A stretch of 12,888 nucleotides of DNA, from positions 1-12,888 of the forward strand of contig CAZKIA010000019.1 in assembly GCA_964552765.1 (NCBI GenBank), in the 5' to 3' direction. Of the stretch, positions 1 to 7,125 are shown piece after piece. This stretch comes from JAPUDQ01 sp964552765 (GTDB taxonomy: Bacteria; Patescibacteriota; Saccharimonadia; Saccharimonadales; Saccharimonadaceae). Made by a program: the position numbers and the translations under genes. Under the pieces are notes generated by a model. That model made no database searches, was not told the DNA's origin, and was given only the letters and a program-made list of their open reading frames with translations. Every line of letters starts with the position of its first letter. The first letter of the stretch is position 1.

Positions 1-1
1 C

Positions 2-643
2 CCACACGAGCTCGTGCTTGATGATGCAGCCGCGGCAACCAGTCAGCTACTCTATGCGATTGCCGATACGCTAAAATGGAAGATTACACCACCAGCTGCC
101 GAAGCCATGATGGCATCGATTCTCGGTGACACCCTGGGACTTAGCACGCAAAGTGTTTCTGAGCACACCATGCAGGTCATGACCAGCCTCATAAGTCATG
201 GGGCACACCCGGCTACCATCGAACAAAAACGCCGTGAATATATGCGCAAACCAGCTGATATTTTGACGTATAAGGGCGAACTGATCCAACGAATCGAATA
301 CCACTGTGATGGTCGGCTAGCACTCGTACATATACCATGGGCTGATATCGAGCAATACAGCGACCGCTACAATCCAAGTGTTCTGGTGCTGGATGAGATG
401 CGACTAGTTGACGGTGTCGATGTCGCAATTGCCATCAAGACATATCCAGACAAAAAGCTGACGGGCAAAATACGCAGTAACCTACCAATCGCCGAGACGA
501 TCGCCGGCTACTTTGGTGGCGGCGGCCACGCCTACAGCGCCGGCTACAAGATATATGAAGACTACGACACTGCCGTGAACGAACTATTACGAGCAACTGA
601 TACAATATTGAGTGACTATGATTCTACGAAACACACTAACTAA
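2..643 (+). CDS. DHH/DHHA1-family phosphoesterase, C-terminal part (5' end outside window)
   Basis: The frame is open from the first bases of the window, so the gene starts upstream and only about 213 residues are visible. The N-terminal visible part (H-E-L-V-L-D-D-A-A-A-A-T-S) matches the last section of a DHH catalytic domain, where a 'D-x-A-A-A-T' stretch follows the metal-binding motifs. The C-terminal part carries the DHHA1 substrate-binding signature: a basic K-I-R-S strand followed by F-G-G-G-G-H and A-Y-S-A-G (around bases 511-550). Proteins of this NrnA/RecJ-like superfamily hydrolyse phosphodiester bonds in short oligonucleotides (nanoRNA) or cyclic dinucleotides using Mn2+. The DHH motif itself lies outside the window, so nanoRNase and cyclic-di-AMP phosphodiesterase cannot be told apart. 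The stop codon lies 26 nt inside cysS, which suggests translational coupling. Confidence 0.85.
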   Translation, partial: PHELVLDDAAAATSQLLYAIADTLKWKITPPAAEAMMASILGDTLGLSTQSVSEHTMQVMTSLISHGAHPATIEQKRREYMRKPADILTYKGELIQRIEYHCDGRLALVHIPWADIEQYSDRYNPSVLVLDEMRLVDGVDVAIAIKTYPDKKLTGKIRSNLPIAETIAGYFGGGGHAYSAGYKIYEDYDTAVNELLRATDTILSDYDSTKHTN

Positions 644-2060
644 CAACTCAGACGAATTTAATCCGATTGATCCTGGTCGTGTCACACTATATACCTGTGG
701 GCCAACTGTGTATAGCGAGCCACATATTGGTAACTGGGTGGCGTTTATCCGTTGGGATATATTGGTTCGCACATTGCTCGCAAGTGGCTATACTGTCGAG
801 CGCGTTATGAATATCACTGATGTTGGTCACCTAACAGGTGAAAATGAGGGCGATGCCGACGTGGGCGAAGACAAGATGACCAAAGGTGCCCGCCAGCAAG
901 GGATTACCGAATGGGAAGTAGCCGACAGATACACACGGGCTTTCCTAGACGGAATGACCGCACTCAACTTATTGCCGCCAGAGCATCTGAGCAAAGCAAC
1001 CGAGCATATAGATATCCAGATCGATCTTGTTCGTACGCTTGAGGAGAAAGGCTATACCTACGTACTAGATGACGGTGTGTATTTTGATACCAGCAAATTC
1101 CCGAGCTATGCTGACTTTGCTCATCTCGACCTAGCAGCACAACAAGCAGGCGCACGCGTGACGTTCAATACTGCCAAGCGAAACCCAAGTGATTTTGTAC
1201 TGTGGCGACTCACACCAGCAGGGCAGACACGCACCATGGAATGGGATAGCCCATGGGGTCGCGGCATACCTGGTTGGCATATTGAGTGTAGCGCTATGGC
1301 CATGAAGTATCTCGGCGAGACGATAGATATTCATACGGGCGGAATCGACCATATACCAGTGCATCACACCAATGAGATTGCCCAATCTGAAGCTGCAACT
1401 GGCAAACGATTTGCTAATTATTGGCTGCATAATGCTCACTTGCTGTCTGGCGGAACGAAACTAAGTAAAAGCCTGGGCAATAGCTATACACTCGATGACC
1501 TGCACGAACACGGGTTTACGGCGATGGATTTTCGGATGTTTATACTGCAAAGTCATTATCGTACCGAGACGAATTTCACCTGGGATAATCTATCGGCTGC
1601 ACACAATCGCTTGAAGCGCTGGCAAGACATCGCCTCACTACGCTGGCAAGTGCACGATACGCTGCAAAATGACGATGACAAAGATACTCGTCACGATATC
1701 AACGGTCAGATACTTGCTGCACCACATGCAGCATTAGAGGCGCTACAAAACGACCTGAACACTCCTGAAGCGTTGGTGGCGATCGAACACACTATGGATG
1801 AGATCGAAATCACCCCAATCAAGACGATCCAACACAGCGCACTCGTGCAGTTTGCAGAATGGATCGATGAGACGTTAGGGCTACGACTTGCTGAATCTAC
1901 CCCCGATATTACTGATGAACAAAAACGGAGTATAATCGAACGTCGTCATGCTCGCGACAACAAAGACTGGGTAGCCTCTGATCGGTTGCGTGACAAATTA
2001 CTTGAGGATGGTATCGTCCTACGCGACACACCGTCGACGACTATCTGGACTCGCCAGTAA
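618..2060 (+). CDS. cysS: Cysteinyl-tRNA synthetase
   Basis: Class I aminoacyl-tRNA synthetase that charges tRNA-Cys with cysteine in the cytoplasm; 480 residues from this start, close to the usual 460-480. The N-terminus reads M-I-L-R-N-T-L-T, then Y-T-C-G-P-T-V-Y with the first zinc ligand C27 and the HIGH-equivalent H-I-G-N at 36-39. The remaining zinc ligands are C224 (H-I-E-C-S) and H249/E253 (H-H-T-N-E). The KMSKS loop is K-L-S-K-S at 281-285. The C-terminal 130 residues form the helical anticodon-binding part. ATG at 618 was chosen because homologues begin two or three residues before N-T-L; a GTG at 612 would add two residues. There is no good Shine-Dalgarno sequence. The start lies within the preceding DHH gene, so translation is probably coupled. 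Methionine to leucine in KMSKS is a common tolerated change. Confidence 0.96.
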   Translation: MILRNTLTNNSDEFNPIDPGRVTLYTCGPTVYSEPHIGNWVAFIRWDILVRTLLASGYTVERVMNITDVGHLTGENEGDADVGEDKMTKGARQQGITEWEVADRYTRAFLDGMTALNLLPPEHLSKATEHIDIQIDLVRTLEEKGYTYVLDDGVYFDTSKFPSYADFAHLDLAAQQAGARVTFNTAKRNPSDFVLWRLTPAGQTRTMEWDSPWGRGIPGWHIECSAMAMKYLGETIDIHTGGIDHIPVHHTNEIAQSEAATGKRFANYWLHNAHLLSGGTKLSKSLGNSYTLDDLHEHGFTAMDFRMFILQSHYRTETNFTWDNLSAAHNRLKRWQDIASLRWQVHDTLQNDDDKDTRHDINGQILAAPHAALEALQNDLNTPEALVAIEHTMDEIEITPIKTIQHSALVQFAEWIDETLGLRLAESTPDITDEQKRSIIERRHARDNKDWVASDRLRDKLLEDGIVLRDTPSTTIWTRQ

Positions 2061-2070
2061 TTTCTAGCCT

Positions 2071-3201
2071 CTAATTCTTCAGCTTGGCAATAAGTTTTGA
2101 CACCGGGTTACGAGCTGTTTTCTCAGCTCGTTCTTTTTCGGCATGTTCGAGATAATCCACCATAAGTACACGGATACAACCGGCAATCGGGATTGATATC
2201 AAACCACCCAGTAGCCCAAAGAGTGATACGCCGATAAGGATCGATATGAGTACGGCCAGCGCGGAGAGCTCAACCTTTTTCGACTGAATAACCGGAGCAA
2301 TAAAGTTATTTTCAACTTGTTGATAAACAAAGAAGTAGATGAGAAAGATCACAGCAGCCGTTACGTCATTGAGCATCAGCACAAGGGTAATAATAACAGC
2401 ACCAATCGTTGCACCAACCATCGGAATCAGCCCGGTAAAGAAGATCACTGCACCAAGCGGAAGCGCAAGATTTGCCGGCAACGGAAAGGCAAGACTAAGA
2501 AGCAATATCACGATCAACGACAAGGTACCTGCGATGGCAGCAACCAGCATCTGACCATTAACGTACCCAATAACTACCCTGTACATCTTGCGTACAATAT
2601 TACGATGCCGCTCAAGCCGTACGGGATCCTGATATAACCCCCAAATCTTTGCCATCCACCCGGGGCCTTCGATTAACATTAAAAATGTCAGTACCAGAAT
2701 AAATATCATCGTGAGGGCACCGTTAAAGAAGCTTGCTGCACCGTTAACCATAAGTTTACCGATATCATTAGCAACAGCTGAAGCTTGTTGCTTGGCATTT
2801 TCAATACTGTTATTAAGCTGCTCCTCTAAGCCGTAGCGCTGGACAAAATCATCAATAAAATGACGCTGCGAGCTCACTTGATCGATGATGGTTGGTACAG
2901 AGTTGGCAAACTTTGATGACTGCTCTATAACAGGTGGAACAATCAGAAATAACGCTCCTCCAAGTAGCGTCAACACCGCAATGTATGAGAGTGCGGTGGC
3001 CAAAATACGTGAGCGACCAGGCAGACGACGAGCAATGTATGAGACGGGCGGATTAAGTGCCAGAGCCAAAAAGACTGATACACCAATAATAGTTAGTGGT
3101 TCACGAGCTTTAATAACAAGAAATATCCCCGTCACAAAAATAAGTGCGACAACACCAAAGTTTACAAATGTCTTGCGGTCAATATCCACACTGAGTTTCA
3201 T
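2071..3201 (-). CDS. AI-2E family (PerM/TqsA-like) membrane transporter
   Basis: A 376-residue polytopic membrane protein with the AI-2E family pattern. Two helices lie near the N-terminus (about residues 12-57), the second ending in A-L-N-P-P-V, the conserved NPP turn. A third helix (66-92) ends in V-P-P-V-I. A soluble amphipathic segment (about 95-150, with V-P-T-I-I-D-Q) follows. The C-terminal half is a cluster of helices containing G-L-I-P-M-V-G and a hydrophobic G-G-L-I-S-I-P-I-A-G stretch. The tail is charged and cytoplasmic (E-K-E-R-A-E-K). Family members are credited with autoinducer-2 efflux or with small-molecule/ion export, but substrate specificity cannot be read from sequence. 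The gene converges with cysS (10 nt between stop codons) and diverges from the ABC exporter. Its start has no Shine-Dalgarno sequence but has a promoter ending 7 nt before ATG. Confidence 0.9.
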   Translation of the reverse strand: MKLSVDIDRKTFVNFGVVALIFVTGIFLVIKAREPLTIIGVSVFLALALNPPVSYIARRLPGRSRILATALSYIAVLTLLGGALFLIVPPVIEQSSKFANSVPTIIDQVSSQRHFIDDFVQRYGLEEQLNNSIENAKQQASAVANDIGKLMVNGAASFFNGALTMIFILVLTFLMLIEGPGWMAKIWGLYQDPVRLERHRNIVRKMYRVVIGYVNGQMLVAAIAGTLSLIVILLLSLAFPLPANLALPLGAVIFFTGLIPMVGATIGAVIITLVLMLNDVTAAVIFLIYFFVYQQVENNFIAPVIQSKKVELSALAVLISILIGVSLFGLLGGLISIPIAGCIRVLMVDYLEHAEKERAEKTARNPVSKLIAKLKN

Positions 3202-3208
3202 ACTCTAC

Positions 3209-3237
3209 AGTATGCCTACTTGATGAGAAATGTGCAA
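3209..3237 (-). promoter_or_regulatory. Predicted promoter of the AI-2E gene (leaderless)
   Basis: On the minus strand, TTGCAC (3232-3237) and CATACT (3209-3214) are separated by exactly 17 nt. CATACT ends 7 nt before the ATG at 3201, so transcription should begin at or next to the start codon. No AGGAG-like sequence is present in the short gap. Confidence 0.55.
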
Positions 3238-3268
3238 CACCAGAGTACGATAGACGATGCAAATGGAG

Positions 3269-3274
3269 TATAAT
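3269..3274 (+). promoter_or_regulatory. -10 element (TATAAT) of the first ABC exporter operon
   Basis: A perfect TATAAT ends 6 nt before ATG 3281. The -35 position (about 3246-3251) shows no good hexamer. The position predicts a leaderless mRNA beginning at about the ATG, and it decides the start codon: the upstream in-frame ATG at 3257 lies before the promoter. Confidence 0.6.
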
Positions 3275-3280
3275 CTATGG

Positions 3281-4033
3281 ATGATGAAGCAGAAAAAACA
3301 ACCAATCGTACTGATCAATAATTTTACAATGCGATTTGGTGATACTACCGTTATCGAGAATTTATCGTTTGATGTTGCTCGAGGTGAAACATTTGGCCTG
3401 CTCGGCTCTAACGGCTCGGGCAAGACAACAACCATTCGATCGTTACTTGGCATTTATCGACCAACATCCGGTACATTACATATTGATGGGCAGTCATATC
3501 GTGTTGATAGCGATATCAAGCTTGGCTACTTGCCCGAAGAACGTGGTCTCTATAAAAAAGAGTCAGTTCTAGATATTATGACCTATTTTGGACGACTCAA
3601 AGGTCTTGCACCCGAGCAAGCTCAACATGATTCCCAAAAGTATCTTGAGCGCGTTCAGCTGGCAGATAAAGCCCATACTCGTCTCGATAAACTCTCTGGC
3701 GGCCAGCAACAGAAAGTACAGCTTGGCATCACAATACTTGGTGATCCAGAACTACTTATTCTCGATGAGCCGACGAAGGGGTTTGACCCGGTCAATCGTC
3801 GATTACTTATGACTATTATCGAAGAACATCAAGCCAAGGGTGCAACCGTTGTATTCGTGACCCACCAAATGGAAGAAGTCGAGCGATTATGCGACCGTAT
3901 CATCTTGCTCAAAGACGGTAAGGCTGCTGAGTATGGCACGGTACGAGAAGTACGGGCTCGTCACAATAACAAATCTCTTGATGATATCTTCATCGATATT
4001 TACGGTCATGATGAAGGAGTATCAGATGCATAA
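3281..4033 (+). CDS. ABC transporter ATPase, NatA-like (ABC-2 exporter)
   Basis: Cytoplasmic nucleotide-binding subunit that drives the permease encoded next to it; 250 residues from this start. Motifs in order: Walker A G-S-N-G-S-G-K-T at 42-49; the Q-loop region reads Y-L-P-E-E-R-G-L-Y (83-91), the NatA-type form with Glu in place of Gln; signature L-S-G-G-Q at 138-142; Walker B L-L-I-L-D-E-P at 158-164; D-loop F-D-P; H-loop H195. The C-terminal tail (K-S-L-D-D-I-F-I-D-I-Y) is the helix typical of ABC-2 exporter ATPases. ATG 3281 is preferred over ATG 3257 because TATAAT lies between them. The gene overlaps the permease gene by 8 nt. NatA-type systems export Na+, peptides or drugs; the substrate here is unknown. 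Confidence 0.93.
   Translation: MMKQKKQPIVLINNFTMRFGDTTVIENLSFDVARGETFGLLGSNGSGKTTTIRSLLGIYRPTSGTLHIDGQSYRVDSDIKLGYLPEERGLYKKESVLDIMTYFGRLKGLAPEQAQHDSQKYLERVQLADKAHTRLDKLSGGQQQKVQLGITILGDPELLILDEPTKGFDPVNRRLLMTIIEEHQAKGATVVFVTHQMEEVERLCDRIILLKDGKAAEYGTVREVRARHNNKSLDDIFIDIYGHDEGVSDA
4014..4019 (+). promoter_or_regulatory. Shine-Dalgarno AAGGAG for the first ABC permease
   Basis: AAGGAG lies 6 nt before ATG 4026. It fixes this start rather than an in-frame upstream ATG at 3933, and shows that the organism uses Shine-Dalgarno initiation for internal operon genes. Confidence 0.8.
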
Positions 4034-5234
4034 TCTTCGTACTGTCATATCATTTGAAATTAATCGTGCTATCAAAAAGAAGAGTTTCTGGATCATGGCG
4101 CTAGCATTTCCTATTATGATTGCAGGTATTTTTGGGATTATCTATTTCTCAAACAAAGCCACAAATGAAGCCGTCAAGAACACTGAAAAGCAAAAATTCT
4201 CCATCGTAATTGAAGACCGTTCGGGTCGTATTTTGCCTGGGATGATAGCTGCCGTTGGAGCAAAGACGACGACCGATAAGGCTGCCGCCATACAAAGTGT
4301 GCGTGAAGGGAAAAGTGACGCTTTCTTCTACTATCCAGCGGATATTGAAAACGGCAAAGTGGAAGTGTACGGCAAAGATGTCGGGCTTTTCGACAATAGT
4401 CGCTATGAATCAGTTGCTCGAATTTTACTGACACAATCCGTCAGCGATACCGTCGCCCGTGATGTTCAACGCGTTCTACAGAATAGGATTGTGTATCAAA
4501 ATTCCATCTACAGAGATGGCGAGATATATGATGGGTTCAAACAAGCAATTGCACCCGGGATATTCCTTATCATGTTTTATATCCTCATTGCGATGTTTGG
4601 TAGCCAGATGCTCAATAGCACTGTCGAGGAAAAGGAAAACCGCGTCATCGAAATGATCTTGACAACTATTGAGGCGCGAACATTGATTGTTGGCAAAATT
4701 ATCTCGCTCATAGCGCTTGCGATACTCCAGATGGTCATTATTTTGCTGCCTATCATTACGGGCTATGCGTTGTTGCGTGACAAGATATCTTTGCCATCGA
4801 TTGACTTGAGTAACATTCCGCTCGATCCAGTCCGAATCATTGTTGCCGTAGCGATATTTGCTGTCAGCTTCATGCTATTTACTGGCCTACTCGTGACAGT
4901 TGGGGCGGCCTCTCCCACTGCCAAAGAGGCTGGCGGATTCCTTGGCGTTGTCATGATGTTGATATTTGGGCCACTATATGCGATCAGTCTTTTTGTATCA
5001 GCACCGCACAGCCCACTGGTACAATTTTTGTCATACTTTCCATTTACGGCACCGATACCACTATTGCTACGAAATGCAGTCGGTAATTTGTCGATTCATG
5101 AGGCGCTTATTGCAATTGGTATTCTCTTGATTACAACTGTTATCGTCATACGTATTGCTGTCAATGTATTTCAATATGGTGCATTAGAATACTCCCGCCG
5201 ACTAAGTCTGCGGGAGATACTAACACGTCGCTAA
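4026..5234 (+). CDS. ABC-2 type permease, NatB-like
   Basis: Membrane subunit of the ABC exporter, 402 residues. Topology matches the NatB/ABC2_membrane_3 group: a basic cytoplasmic N-terminus (I-N-R-A-I-K-K-K-S-F-W), helix 1 at about residues 25-45, then a large extracytoplasmic domain of about 130 residues beginning after F-S-N-K-A-T. Five more hydrophobic segments follow from about residue 180 to the end. Between helices 2 and 3 is the conserved cytoplasmic coupling helix N-S-T-V-E-E-K-E-N-R-V-I-E-M (NatB-type), which docks on the ATPase. It starts inside the ATPase gene with a strong Shine-Dalgarno sequence. The substrate is not evident; sodium, a peptide or a lipid are all possible. Confidence 0.9.
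   Translation: MHNLRTVISFEINRAIKKKSFWIMALAFPIMIAGIFGIIYFSNKATNEAVKNTEKQKFSIVIEDRSGRILPGMIAAVGAKTTTDKAAAIQSVREGKSDAFFYYPADIENGKVEVYGKDVGLFDNSRYESVARILLTQSVSDTVARDVQRVLQNRIVYQNSIYRDGEIYDGFKQAIAPGIFLIMFYILIAMFGSQMLNSTVEEKENRVIEMILTTIEARTLIVGKIISLIALAILQMVIILLPIITGYALLRDKISLPSIDLSNIPLDPVRIIVAVAIFAVSFMLFTGLLVTVGAASPTAKEAGGFLGVVMMLIFGPLYAISLFVSAPHSPLVQFLSYFPFTAPIPLLLRNAVGNLSIHEALIAIGILLITTVIVIRIAVNVFQYGALEYSRRLSLREILTRR
5192..5216 (+). repeat. GC-rich hairpin at the 3' end of the permease gene
   Basis: CTCCCGC (5192-5198) and GCGGGAG (5210-5216) form a perfect 7-bp stem with an 11-nt loop, ending 18 nt before the end of the stop codon. It is not followed by a T run, so it is not a standard intrinsic terminator. 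It could protect the mRNA 3' end or pause polymerase, or be incidental to coding. Confidence 0.4.
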
Positions 5235-5250
5235 GGATAAGATATCTGCC

Positions 5251-5367
5251 TTACCGTGAAGACGTGGCGACAACGGCAAAGCATAGCAACGCGATCGATG
5301 CAAACGCAGCGACTGCCAGTGCTACACGGGTTGGCTCAAAGCCTGATTGGGTTTTCTTTTTACTCAT
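5251..5367 (-). CDS. Small single-span membrane protein (38 residues)
   Basis: Short open frame on the minus strand in an otherwise unexplained gap. The product starts M-S-K-K-K-T-Q-S-G-F, continues with a roughly 20-residue hydrophobic helix (about residues 15-34, V-A-L-A-V-A-A-F-A-S-I-A-L-L-C-F), and ends T-S-S-R. Three lysines at the N-terminus predict N-in orientation with a very short outside tail. A well-formed promoter (TAGACA, 17 nt, GATAAT) ends 7 nt before the ATG, in the same arrangement as several larger genes in this window. This is the main argument that the frame is real. I recognise no family. Roles for such proteins include modulating a transporter or stress response, but nothing specific can be claimed. 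It is divergent from the FAD oxidase gene and its stop is 16 nt from that of the convergent ABC permease gene. Confidence 0.6.
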   Translation of the reverse strand: MSKKKTQSGFEPTRVALAVAAFASIALLCFAVVATSSR

Positions 5368-5374
5368 ATTAATC

Positions 5375-5403
5375 ATTATCGTATTGTAAAACGCTTTTGT
5401 CTA
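5375..5403 (-). promoter_or_regulatory. Predicted promoter of the 38-residue membrane protein (leaderless)
   Basis: On the minus strand, TAGACA (5398-5403; 5/6 to TTGACA) and GATAAT (5375-5380; 5/6 to TATAAT) are separated by 17 nt. GATAAT ends 7 nt before ATG. No Shine-Dalgarno sequence is present. The elements interleave with the divergent oxidase promoter. Confidence 0.6.
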
Positions 5404-5412
5404 GTGCATGAT
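5384..5412 (+). promoter_or_regulatory. Predicted promoter of the FAD oxidase gene (leaderless)
   Basis: TTGTAA (5384-5389) and CATGAT (5407-5412) are spaced by 17 nt, each 4/6 to consensus. CATGAT ends 6 nt before ATG 5419. This favours that ATG over an upstream in-frame ATG at 5347, which would place the promoter inside the coding region. Confidence 0.5.
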
Positions 5413-5418
5413 AGATGT

Positions 5419-7065
5419 ATGAATATTGAGGAGAAACTAAAAAGCATTTTTAAAGGTGAGATCCTTGTTGATGATGCCGCACTGACAGCAGCCTCACACG
5501 ATGCAAGCCTATTTGAATTGCGTCCAAAAGTCGTTGTTGCACCTCGAGATAGTAGCGATATTCAAGCATTGGTCAAGTTTGTTCTCGACAACAAGAAATC
5601 TGACCCAGACCTTTCGCTGACGGTACGATCTGCTGGTACCGATATGTCGGGCGGCGCGATTAATACATCTATTATTATTGACGTTAAGCCGCACCTTAAT
5701 ACTATCAGTCGTTTATCAGCGACGAACGCAACACTGCAGCCTGGCGTCTACTATCGTGATTTTGATGAAAAGACGAAAGATCTAGAAGCAATGCTCCCTA
5801 GCTACCCAGCGAGCCGTGACTTGTGTACGGTTGGCGGCATGGTCGCAAATAATTCTGGCGGCGAAAAGAGTCTACGCTACGGTAAAACTGCTGATTACGT
5901 CACCGAGCTTCAAGTCGTCTTGGCCGACGGTAATGAATATATTGTCAAACCCATTCACAAGGACGAGCTGGTGCGTAAAATGAGCCAGAAAAATTTTGAG
6001 GGTACGCTCTATAAACAAATCTTTGAGCTATGTGAAAAAAATTATGACGTAATCAAAGCTGCTAAGCCAGGCGTGACCAAAGATTCGACAGGATATCACT
6101 TGTGGGATGTCTGGGATAGAGAAACTGGTGTTTTCGACCTTACGAAACTTATCGTTGGTTCACAAGGTACGCTCGGTATTATTACCAATGTCACTGTCAG
6201 GCTTGTGGAGCGGCCAAAACATTCTGGCGTACTCGTATGTTTCATGAAAGACATTGATAGCCTTGGAGATGTCATCAATACTGTCCTCAAGCATAACCCC
6301 GCAACATTTGAGAGCTTTGATGATAACACGCTGTGGCTAAGCTTTAAGTTCTTCTTTAGCTTTATTAACAAGCTAGGCTTTAAGTTATGGCTACAAACAG
6401 CATTGCAGCTGATTCCAGACGCTCTAGCGCTCCTACGAGGTATCCCAAAGCTTGTTCTCATGATCGAGTTTACTGGTAATACAGTTGCCGAAGTTGAAAA
6501 CCAGATTATTGCCATGGAAAATGATCTCAAACAATACAAGATGCTCTACATGGAGCGCAATGAGACCGAAGCAAAAGCCAACAAATTCTGGCTCATGCGT
6601 CGAGAGAGCTTTAACCTTCTACGCCAAAAAGTTAAAGACAAGCATACAGCACCATTCATTGACGATCTCGTTATCCCGCCACCACGCCTGCCAGAAGCTT
6701 GGCCGCAACTACGTCGGATTCTTAAAAAATACAAGCTACTTGCGACGATCGCAGGACACATGGGCGATGGTAACTTTCATATCATCCCTCTTATGAATAT
6801 TGAACTCGCCAAAGAGCGTGCTAAGTTTAAACCTGCCATGACAGAAGTCAATGAACTTGTCCTCAAGATGGGCGGCAGCCTCAGCGGAGAACACAACGAC
6901 GGTATGATTCGAGGCCCGTGGCTCGAACGAATGTATGGCGCTGAGATGTTCGGGCATATGAAATCCGTTAAGACGATTTTTGATCCTGAAAATATTTTCA
7001 ACCCGCGAAAAAAGACCGATGCTAACTGGGACTACAGCTTCAGTAATATTCGTAAAAATTTCTAA
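5419..7065 (+). CDS. FAD-linked oxidase, GlcD/D-lactate dehydrogenase-like
   Basis: Flavoprotein of 548 residues with an N-terminal FAD-binding type 4 (PCMH) domain and a C-terminal FAD-oxidase domain. FAD-contact motifs: R-S-A-G-T-D-M-S-G-G at 70-79, Q-P-G at 107-109, P-A-S-R-D at 130-134 and T-V-G-G-M-V-A-N-N-S-G-G-E at 137-149, then G-S-Q-G-T-L-G-I-I. The C-terminal domain carries G-H-M-G-D-G-N-F-H at 446-454 and S-G-E-H-N-D-G at 489-495, the substrate and metal region of 2-hydroxyacid dehydrogenases, where GEHGDG or GEHGIG is usual. It ends with F-D-P-E-N-I-F-N-P-R. No iron-sulfur domain is fused. The likely reaction is oxidation of a 2-hydroxy acid such as D-lactate; the electron acceptor is unknown and no partner subunit lies beside it. 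The start is set by the promoter and by the lack of homologous-looking sequence upstream. Confidence 0.88.
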   Translation: MNIEEKLKSIFKGEILVDDAALTAASHDASLFELRPKVVVAPRDSSDIQALVKFVLDNKKSDPDLSLTVRSAGTDMSGGAINTSIIIDVKPHLNTISRLSATNATLQPGVYYRDFDEKTKDLEAMLPSYPASRDLCTVGGMVANNSGGEKSLRYGKTADYVTELQVVLADGNEYIVKPIHKDELVRKMSQKNFEGTLYKQIFELCEKNYDVIKAAKPGVTKDSTGYHLWDVWDRETGVFDLTKLIVGSQGTLGIITNVTVRLVERPKHSGVLVCFMKDIDSLGDVINTVLKHNPATFESFDDNTLWLSFKFFFSFINKLGFKLWLQTALQLIPDALALLRGIPKLVLMIEFTGNTVAEVENQIIAMENDLKQYKMLYMERNETEAKANKFWLMRRESFNLLRQKVKDKHTAPFIDDLVIPPPRLPEAWPQLRRILKKYKLLATIAGHMGDGNFHIIPLMNIELAKERAKFKPAMTEVNELVLKMGGSLSGEHNDGMIRGPWLERMYGAEMFGHMKSVKTIFDPENIFNPRKKTDANWDYSFSNIRKNF

Positions 7066-7088
7066 AGACGCCATTAAAAACAAGCGTG

Positions 7089-7118
7089 TTGCGACTATTG
7101 CGCGATTAGGCGTATACT
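7089..7118 (+). promoter_or_regulatory. Predicted promoter of the second ABC exporter operon (leaderless)
   Basis: TTGCGA (7089-7094) and TATACT (7113-7118) are separated by 18 nt. TATACT ends 7 nt before ATG 7126, leaving no room for a ribosome-binding site. Confidence 0.6.
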
Positions 7119-7125
7119 ACGTATT

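Noticed and set aside
612..617. GTG 612 as a leaderless cysS start, with TACAAT ending 5 nt upstream
   Set aside because: No -35 element is present, the site lies inside the DHH gene, and ATG 618 fits the family N-terminus.
2317..2637. Plus-strand frames opposite the AI-2E gene
   Set aside because: They are shadows of a clear minus-strand membrane protein gene and have no family features.
5347..5418. Longer FAD oxidase starting at ATG 5347
   Set aside because: The extra residues lie over the predicted promoter and the divergent small gene and do not fit the family N-terminus.
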